Assembly (NCBI RefSeq): GCF_027257175.1
Contig: NZ_JAPFGD010000010.1
Coordinates: 62,001 to 126,000 of the forward strand
Reading direction: 5' to 3'
DNA: 64,000 bases
Source: Castellaniella sp. S9
Lineage (GTDB): Bacteria > Pseudomonadota > Gammaproteobacteria > Burkholderiales > Burkholderiaceae_B
The position numbers were made by a program, and so were the translations under genes. The notes beneath the pieces are model-generated. The model had not been told where the DNA came from. It saw only the letters and a list, made by a program, of their open reading frames with translations, and did not search any database. The first letter of the stretch is position 1; each line of letters opens with the position of its first letter. Shown piece by piece: positions 58,357 through 64,000 of this stretch.

Positions 58357-59507
58357 CAGTCTCCTGTCCGGGAATCATGAAGGTAGAGCAGGCCCAGCAC
58401 GGCGAGGATAGGCAGGTTTTTGGTGATGGGACCAAAAGGGTGCAGCCAGTGCTCGGGCAACTGAATGGTGATGATCAACATGTAGACCAGCACGAGGCAT
58501 GCCTGCGCGAGCCATAGCAGGCGGGCGCGGCGTCCTCGCCAGGCCAGCGTCAGGATACCGAAGGCCAGGTCCAGGCTTGCGGCGCCATAGAGCGCGGCCG
58601 GTGCCAGTGCCGCCGGCATGCCCGCCTGCAGCAGCAGCGCCAGGCTGTCATGGACGGGATAGAGGCCGAACGACACGGCCGCCGTCCATAGCCAGACCAG
58701 CGCGAGGCTGAGGCGCAGGACCGGCGTGATGTTCTGCGATATGGCGAGCGCCCGGGCGCCCGCCCGGTCCTCGCGCCGCACGAAATCGCGGGGCGGCATC
58801 GGTGCGCGGCCCAGCAGGCGCGCAAAGGCCGCCGGATCGGCGGTGTTGCCGCGCGCCAGCATGGCCAGGCTGTCGCGGTTGAACAGGCGGCTGCCGGATG
58901 CGCCCGCCAGCCAGACCGCGGCGCGCGCCGCCGCCCGCGGCATCGCCACGATCCATTGGGAGCCGGCCATGCCGAGCCCGGTGCGCAACGCGGCCAGGTA
59001 ATCGCGCAGCATGATCGGCCGGGGACCGCAGAAGGCCACGGTCCGGGTGCCGCGCGTGGGCGCATCCAGCAGCGCGACGATGCCATCCACGACGTCATCG
59101 ACATGCACTGGCTGGATGGCTTGCGTGCCTCCGTCCGGCAGGGCCAGCGCCGGCAGCACGGCGAGCCGATCGAACAGCCTCGCGCTGGCCCCGTCCTTGC
59201 CGTAGACCAGGGAGGGCTGGACGATGAAGGCCGGCATGCCGGCTTCTCGCAGCACATCGTCGGCCGCTCTCTTGCTCAGGTGAAAGTCCGTGCGCGCCCC
59301 CGAGTCCGCGCCCAGCGCGGAGAACTGGATGACGCGGATGCCGCGGCGGCGCGCGGCGGCAAAGAGAGCGGCCGGCGCCTGTACGTGGACCCGCTCGTAA
59401 TCCTCAATGGCGGCCGCCTGGAGCTGGCGGCGCTGGCGTATCGGCGCCGGAAGCGGGGTTGACGGCATCCTGCGGCGACACGGCGCCAAGCCGAGGGCGG
59501 CGGTCAA
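58356..59507 (-). pseudogene. 5'-truncated SDR-DoxX-like fusion gene
   Basis: 383 codons: an NAD-dependent epimerase-like part (VIQFSALGADSGARTDFHLS, RAADDVLREAG, VYGKDGASA, QPVHVDDVVDGIVALLDAP) and a DoxX-like C-terminal membrane part with four helices. Intact relatives begin with a GxxGxxG Rossmann motif and about 80 residues before the QFSALGAD region; here that part is missing and the frame starts directly at the end of the amidase gene (4-nt overlap, TTG start). Without the dinucleotide-binding motif the reductase part should not work. It may still be translated. Confidence 0.65.
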
Positions 59508-60190
59508 TCGAGACAGGCATGCGCCCCGCGGGCGATCGCCGTTGCCAGGCCTCGAATGGTTTTGGGCTGCGCGAGGCGAGCCTCCTCGGCGGGGTTGACG
59601 ATGACCCCCGCCTCGATCAGGACGGCCGGCATGCGCGCGCTATGCAGCACCACCAGGCCGTCGTATCGGTGCACGCCACGGCGGCGGTCCAGAAACGGCC
59701 GGTTCTCGCCGGCAATCGGCTCGGCGTGATAGGCGGAGGGGTGCTCTCCGGCCTCTCGCAGCGCCTCGCCGATGGCTTGCGCGCAGCGCAGGCTGCGCAC
59801 GGGCTGCGGATTGCGCATGGAGACAAAGACCGAATAGCCGGCGAATTCGCCCTGGCGGCCGGCGTCGATGTACCGCGGCTGGATGGAGTCATGGTGGATG
59901 GACACGAACAGGTCGGCGTCCGGCGCAACCGCCGGGCGTGCGGCCAGCGCGATGCCATCCTCCCCCGGGACGATCCGCGTCACCCGATCGCCGAGGGCCG
60001 CCAGGGCGCGGGCCAGCGCGGCGGCCAGGTCCCGGTTGTACAGGTACTCGGCCCGTCCGCTTGCGGCGCGCGCGCCCGACTGTCCCGGCGTATGGCCCAC
60101 GTCCACCAGGATATGCGCCGCCCGGGCCGGCAGGGCGCAGCACAGCATCAGCAAGGCGCAGGACGGCAGGTGCCGGCGGCGACCGATCAT
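59504..60190 (-). CDS. N-acetylmuramoyl-L-alanine amidase (AmiC-like, Amidase_3)
   Basis: Zinc amidase that cuts the stem peptide from muramic acid in the periplasm; 228 aa. Signal peptide MIGRRRHLPSCALLMLCCAL ending ARA. Zinc and catalytic residues: His in VDVGHTPGQ, Glu in AEYLYNRDLA, His in FVSIHHDS and Glu in LIEAGVIVN. No AMIN or SPOR domain, so it is a minimal form. Start at 60190 places the signal peptide at the N-terminus; an ATG 11 codons earlier is possible. Confidence 0.9.
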   Translation of the reverse strand: MIGRRRHLPSCALLMLCCALPARAAHILVDVGHTPGQSGARAASGRAEYLYNRDLAAALARALAALGDRVTRIVPGEDGIALAARPAVAPDADLFVSIHHDSIQPRYIDAGRQGEFAGYSVFVSMRNPQPVRSLRCAQAIGEALREAGEHPSAYHAEPIAGENRPFLDRRRGVHRYDGLVVLHSARMPAVLIEAGVIVNPAEEARLAQPKTIRGLATAIARGAHACLD

Positions 60191-60312
60191 GGCATCTTCC
60201 TGGCAGGGTACCGATGAGGACACCAGTCTAAAGTGTTGGACGGCCCTATGGGAATATTGCAGCCGGACCGCTCGGCCGGAAGCCGGGGGCCGCGTAGGCC
60301 CGGCGGCACACG

Positions 60313-61035
60313 CTAGGCCGCCATCTGCTGACCGGTGTCGCGGCGAAAGACCAGGGCGGCCTGGGCAAGGTTGCGCGTCTGGTCGTCCATGGAGGATACC
60401 GCCTGGGCGGACTGTTCGGCCATGGCGGCGTTGCTCTGGGTCAGGTCGTCGAGCAGGCCGAATGCCTGGGCAATGTGGGACACGCCTTCGGACTGCGCGA
60501 CGCTGGCTTCGCTGATCTGCGTGATCAGCGCCCGTACCTGCCGGCTTTGTTCGAGGATCCTGGACATGGCCGCGGCGGCCTCGTGAGCGTGGGCGGCGCT
60601 GCTTTGGGCGATGTGCACCACGTCTTTGATCAATGCGGCGATCTCACGCGCCGAGGTGGCGCTGCGCTGTGCGAGTGCGCGAACCTCGGCCGCCACCACC
60701 GCGAAGCCGCGCAGCTCCTCGTCCTGGAAGATCGGCGCGGCATTGGCGCGCACCCAATAGTGGTCGCCGTTCTTGCGGCGGTTCTTGATCACCGCAGTCC
60801 AGGATCTCCCCTGGCGGAGGGTATCCCAGAGATCCTGGTAAGCCTGGGGCGGCACGTCTGGATGGCGCACGATGTTGTGCGCCTTGCCGAGGAGTTCCTG
60901 GTAGTCGAATCCGCTGACCTGGACGAATGCGGCATTCGCATACGTGATGCGTCCCTTGGTGTCGGTGGCCGACAATAGCGTTTCATGTTCCGGGAAGTCG
61001 TATTCCCGTTGTGTGACCGGAAGGTTTTTGCGCAT
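60313..61035 (-). pseudogene. Aer-like PAS chemoreceptor with large internal deletion
   Basis: 240 codons. Residues 1-110 are an Aer-type PAS domain (MRKNLPVTQREYDFPEHETL, ITYANAAFVQVSGF, NIVRHPDVPP, KNRRKNGDHYWVRANA). At about residue 111 (near 60705) the sequence jumps to the descending helix of a chemoreceptor, [20 protein letters not shown]. Full Aer-like proteins carry in between the rest of PAS, membrane segment(s), HAMP and the hairpin tip [16 protein letters not shown]; all are absent. The junction RGFAVVA would be in frame in both parents. Signalling to CheA is unlikely. Confidence 0.8.
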
Positions 61036-61214
61036 GGCGCTCTCCGTGTGCTGTGGGGGGGTGTTTTAGGTTTTAAATATCAATGTATTCAAATGGTTAT
61101 GCGTGTTTCCGTGGGCCTGCCCGGCGGATCATAGCGCGATTATGTGAAAAACGGATGATCTTGTATTATGCGAATAGGGCATATTTCTGCAGGCAGGACG
61201 GAAAGGGCCTGACG

Positions 61215-61265
61215 ATAGCCTTAAACAATCGCATCAATAAAAACAATCAATTTTACTTATATAGT
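61215..61265 (+). promoter_or_regulatory. Likely OxyR site and ahpC promoter
   Basis: ATAG-N7-CAAT-N7-ATAA-N7-CAAT (61215-61251) keeps the exact four-element, 7-bp spacing of the OxyR consensus (ATAG-N7-CTAT repeated), with one mismatch in each of three elements. A -10 box TATAGT follows at 61260-61265, and no good -35 box is present, as expected for an activator-dependent promoter. Predicted start about 50 nt before ahpC. Confidence 0.6.
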
Positions 61266-61323
61266 CAGGGCGCCTAAACTAGTTCTGTTGCCGAATTGGC
61301 CAACCACTGAACAAGGAGTAGCA

Positions 61324-61887
61324 ATGTCTCTGATCAACACCAAAATCAAGCCCTTCAAGGCCACCGCCTACCACAACGGCAAGTTCGTCGAGGTCAGCGA
61401 TGCGACCGTCGCGGGCAAGTGGTCCGTGTTCGTGTTCTATCCGGCCGACTTCACTTTCGTGTGCCCCACCGAACTCGAGGACCTGGCCGACCATTACGCC
61501 GAATTCCAGAAGCTGGGCGTCGAGGTCTACAGCGTGTCGACCGATACCCACTTTGCCCACAAGGCCTGGCACGATACGTCCGAAGCCATCAAGAAGGTCA
61601 CCTATCCGATGATCGGCGACCCCACCCACGTGCTGTCCAAGAACTTCGATGTGCTCATCGAGGAAGAAGGCGTTGCGCTGCGCGGCACGTTCGTGGTCAA
61701 CCCCGAGGGCGAGATCAAGGTGCTCGAGATCCACGACAACGGCATCGGCCGCGACGCGTCCGAGCTCCTGCGCAAGGTGCGGGCCGCGCTGTACATTGCC
61801 GCCCACCCGGGTGAAGTCTGCCCGGCCAAGTGGGAGGAAGGCGCCAAGACCCTGACCCCTTCGCTGGACCTGGTCGGCAAGATCTAA
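61324..61887 (+). CDS. ahpC: Alkyl hydroperoxide reductase subunit C (2-Cys peroxiredoxin)
   Basis: Reduces hydrogen peroxide and organic peroxides; 187 aa. Peroxidatic Cys47 in [14 protein letters not shown] and resolving Cys166 in [10 protein letters not shown]. Catalytic Thr and Arg (RGTFVV) are present. AAGGAG lies 5 nt before the ATG. Its disulfide is reduced by AhpF, encoded next. Confidence 0.97.
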   Translation: MSLINTKIKPFKATAYHNGKFVEVSDATVAGKWSVFVFYPADFTFVCPTELEDLADHYAEFQKLGVEVYSVSTDTHFAHKAWHDTSEAIKKVTYPMIGDPTHVLSKNFDVLIEEEGVALRGTFVVNPEGEIKVLEIHDNGIGRDASELLRKVRAALYIAAHPGEVCPAKWEEGAKTLTPSLDLVGKI

Positions 61888-61912
61888 TCCCAGGGCCGCC
61901 CGGCTCGAAGGT

Positions 61913-61930
61913 CCGCCGCGTCCGCGGCGG
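61913..61930 (+). other. Hairpin between ahpC and ahpF
   Basis: CCGCCGCG then CGCGGCGG separated by TC; with a 4-nt loop the stem has 7 GC-rich pairs. No T run of note (TCATTTCCC follows). It may lower read-through so that AhpC exceeds AhpF, or protect the ahpC mRNA end. Confidence 0.4.
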
Positions 61931-62016
61931 GTCATTTCCCTCCCCACGTTTCATTGGACCAGGCGGTGCCGGGCGGCACGGTCCGGGGATGTTCGTCCAA
62001 ACAAGAGGTGATCACA

Positions 62017-63600
62017 ATGCTGGATGCAAGTCTCAAAGGTCAATTGGGAACCTATCTCGAACGGGTGACGCACGCCATCGAGTTGCGCGCCTCGCTGGAT
62101 GCCGGCGTCAAGTCCCAGGAATTGCGCGCCTTTCTCGAAGACATCGCCAGCCTGTCCGACAAGATCACCCTGGTCGAGGGTGATTCGGGCGCAGGCCGCG
62201 TGCCCTCGTTCGCCATCGCGCGCACGGGCTCCGACATTTCGGTGGCCTTTGCCGGGATCCCGCTGGGCCACGAATTCACGTCGCTGGTGCTGGCGCTGCT
62301 GCAGGTCGGCGGCCATCCGCCCAAGCTCGACGATGCGGTGGTGGAGCAGATCCGCGCCTTGCAGGGCGTGCACACCTTCGAAACGTATTTTTCGCTGTCC
62401 TGCCAGAACTGCCCGGACGTGGTCCAGGCCCTGAACGCGATGTCGGTGATCAATCCCGACATCCGCCACGTGGCGATCGACGGCGCCTTCTTCCAGGGCG
62501 AGGTCCAGGATCGCGAGATCCTGTCCGTGCCGGCCGTGTTCCTGAATGGCGAGCTCTTTCACCAGGGCCGCGCGGGTGTCGAGGAAATCCTGGCCAAGCT
62601 CGACGTCGGCGACGACGCGGCCAAGGTCGAGGCCCTGAATGCGCGCGACGAATTCGACGTGCTGGTGGTCGGCGGCGGGCCGGCGGGCGCCGCGGCGGCC
62701 GTGTACGCGGCCCGCAAGGGCATCCGCACCGGCGTGGTGGCCGAACGCTTCGGCGGGCAGGTGCTCGATACGATGGCGATCGAGAACTACATCTCGGTGC
62801 TGGAGACCGAGGGCCCCAAATTCGGCGTTGCGCTGGAACAGCACGTCAAGGCCTACGAGGTCGACATCATGAACCTGCAGCGCGCCACCGGGCTGGTGCC
62901 CGGCAAGTCGGTGCAAGTCGAATTGGCCAGCGGCGCGACCCTCAAGGCCAAGACCGTCGTGCTGTCGACCGGCGCGCGCTGGCGCGAGATCAACGTGCCC
63001 GGCGAACACGAATACCGCAACCGCGGCGTGGCCTACTGCCCCCATTGCGACGGCCCCTTGTTCAAGGGCAAGCACGTTGCGGTCATCGGCGGCGGGAATT
63101 CCGGCGTCGAGGCGGCGATCGACCTGGCGGGCCTGGTGGCCCACGTGACCTTGATCGAATTCGGCGACGCGCTGCGCGCCGACGATGTGCTGCAGCGCAA
63201 GCTGCGCAGCCTGTCCAACGTCACCATCCTGACCTCGGCGCAGACCACCGAGATCCATGGCGACGGCAAGCGCGTCGTGGGCCTGACGTACAAGGATCGC
63301 GGCACGGGCGCCGAGCATCGCGTCGAGCTCGAGGGCGTTTTCGTGCAGATCGGCCTGGTGCCCAATACCGAATGGCTCAAGGGCATCGTGGAACTGACCC
63401 CGTACGGCGAAATCGTCGTGGACGCGCGCGGCCAGACCTCCGTGCCCGGCGTGTTTGCCGCAGGGGATGCGACCACGGTGCCGTACAAGCAGATCATCAT
63501 CGCCGCCGGCGATGGCGCGAAGGCCGCGCTCAGCGCCTTCGATCACCTGATCCGCAGCTCGGTCGGCGAAGACGGGGAAGCCGTCAAGGCCGTGGCCTGA
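62017..63600 (+). CDS. ahpF: Alkyl hydroperoxide reductase subunit F
   Basis: NADH-dependent flavoenzyme that reduces AhpC; 527 aa. N-terminal tandem thioredoxin domain with Cys129/Cys132 ([11 protein letters not shown]); then a thioredoxin-reductase-like body with FAD motif [23 protein letters not shown] motif [17 protein letters not shown] and the redox pair CPHC in [12 protein letters not shown]. Start at 62017 has AGAGGTG 7 nt upstream; the longer open frame has no ribosome site. Confidence 0.97.
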   Translation: MLDASLKGQLGTYLERVTHAIELRASLDAGVKSQELRAFLEDIASLSDKITLVEGDSGAGRVPSFAIARTGSDISVAFAGIPLGHEFTSLVLALLQVGGHPPKLDDAVVEQIRALQGVHTFETYFSLSCQNCPDVVQALNAMSVINPDIRHVAIDGAFFQGEVQDREILSVPAVFLNGELFHQGRAGVEEILAKLDVGDDAAKVEALNARDEFDVLVVGGGPAGAAAAVYAARKGIRTGVVAERFGGQVLDTMAIENYISVLETEGPKFGVALEQHVKAYEVDIMNLQRATGLVPGKSVQVELASGATLKAKTVVLSTGARWREINVPGEHEYRNRGVAYCPHCDGPLFKGKHVAVIGGGNSGVEAAIDLAGLVAHVTLIEFGDALRADDVLQRKLRSLSNVTILTSAQTTEIHGDGKRVVGLTYKDRGTGAEHRVELEGVFVQIGLVPNTEWLKGIVELTPYGEIVVDARGQTSVPGVFAAGDATTVPYKQIIIAAGDGAKAALSAFDHLIRSSVGEDGEAVKAVA

Positions 63601-63604
63601 TTGC

Positions 63605-63629
63605 CCGGCCGCCGCGACCCGGCGGCCGG
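63605..63629 (+). terminator. GC-rich hairpin after ahpF
   Basis: CCGGCCGCCG, loop CGACC, CGGCGGCCGG: a perfect 10-bp stem 4 nt after the ahpF stop. No T run follows. Likely the end of the ahp transcript, possibly rho-assisted. Confidence 0.5.
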
Positions 63630-63677
63630 ACCGCTACAATAGCGCCCTGGGATCGTTTGAATGGATCAGGGGATGCG

Positions 63678-64000
63678 ATGAGCGGCAAGATCAGGGTGGG
63701 TATCGTCGGCTACGGCAATCTGGGGCGTGGGGCCGAGCAGGCCGTCGCGCTGACGCAGGACATGCATCTTGCGGCGGTATTCACGCGCCGGGACCCCGCC
63801 GGGGTGGCCTGCGTGGATCCCGGCGTGCCGGTGCTGGCCCTCGACGAGGCCGGACACTGGCGCGACCGCATCGACGTGATGCTGCTGTGCGGCGGCTCGC
63901 GCCAGGACCTGCCCGAGCAAGGCCCGCGGATGGCCTCGCTGTTCACCACGGTCGACAGTTACGATACGCACGCGCGCATTCCCGAGTATTTCGCCACCAT
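63678..64000 (+). CDS. ddh: meso-Diaminopimelate dehydrogenase (3' end outside window)
   Basis: First 107 residues of an NADPH-dependent enzyme that makes meso-diaminopimelate in one step from tetrahydrodipicolinate, for lysine and peptidoglycan. Matching features: IRVGIVGYGNLGRGAEQAVA, VFTRRDP, VMLLCGGSRQDLPEQGP and TVDSYDTHARIPEYF, all characteristic of Ddh. AGGGGA lies 4 nt upstream of the ATG. The frame is open to the window edge; the full protein should be about 320-330 aa. Confidence 0.92.
   Translation, partial: MSGKIRVGIVGYGNLGRGAEQAVALTQDMHLAAVFTRRDPAGVACVDPGVPVLALDEAGHWRDRIDVMLLCGGSRQDLPEQGPRMASLFTTVDSYDTHARIPEYFAT

Overview
The window is a gene-dense, GC-rich chromosomal segment of a betaproteobacterium, most likely Burkholderiales, family Alcaligenaceae (Bordetella/Achromobacter-like). 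The call rests on protein resemblance, on the order rpe-gph-trpE...trpG-trpD-trpC-HIT, on a ribBA whose GTP cyclohydrolase half is degenerate, and on the ribH-nusB-thiL-pgpA-pncC run. Genus cannot be fixed from the sequence alone. No rRNA, tRNA, CRISPR array or intact insertion sequence was seen.

Layout. 1-4840: end of the ATP synthase operon (atpH part, atpA, atpG, atpD, atpC) with a good terminator. 4840-6490: a small accessory patch holding a DNA methyltransferase remnant, a MazE/MazF-type toxin-antitoxin pair with its own operator-promoter, and two small genes of unknown function. 6546-15188 (minus strand): the rpe-gph-trpE-trpG-trpD-trpC-HIT block, interrupted between trpE and trpG by a divergent lactate module (lldR-lldD, plus strand). 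A trp leader peptide with three Trp codons and a terminator lies between gph and trpE. 15266-18664: mltA, a UbiH-type hydroxylase and dsbC. 18707-27198: an orphan amino-acid-type binding protein, a chemoreceptor with a C-terminal CheR/CheB tether, an aldehyde dehydrogenase, a short-chain dehydrogenase, galE, a thiopurine methyltransferase, a DUF4168 protein and a TauE/SafE permease.

27394-36768 is a metabolic cluster that reads as trans-4-hydroxy-L-proline use: a TRAP transporter (DctP, DctQ, DctM) with a ProC-like reductase inside its operon, a GntR/FCD regulator, and, on the other strand, 4-hydroxyproline 2-epimerase, an aldehyde dehydrogenase, a DapA-type deaminase and a DadA-type oxidase. 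The two outer promoter regions share an AT-rich motif. 36977-44815: YcgR, pntAa-pntAb-pntB, metY and an AsmA-family protein. 44863-53269: housekeeping genes (MOSC N-domain protein, coaD, rsmD, ftsY, ribBA, ribH, nusB, thiL, pgpA, pncC, pyrF, dgkA). 53396-57669: a Tat-type beta-lactamase-fold lipoprotein and groES-groEL under a perfect CIRCE element. 57892-61035 holds a DUF2269 protein, a 5'-truncated SDR-DoxX gene, an amidase and an internally deleted Aer-like receptor. 61324-64000: ahpC-ahpF behind a likely OxyR site, then the start of a diaminopimelate dehydrogenase gene.

Points most worth a second look: the trp attenuator coupled to gph translation; the lld insertion that splits the trp operon; the shared cis motif and the ProC-like gene of the hydroxyproline cluster; the Aer-like gene that has lost its membrane and signalling-tip segments; and the small accessory patch after atpC with a possibly leaderless gene.
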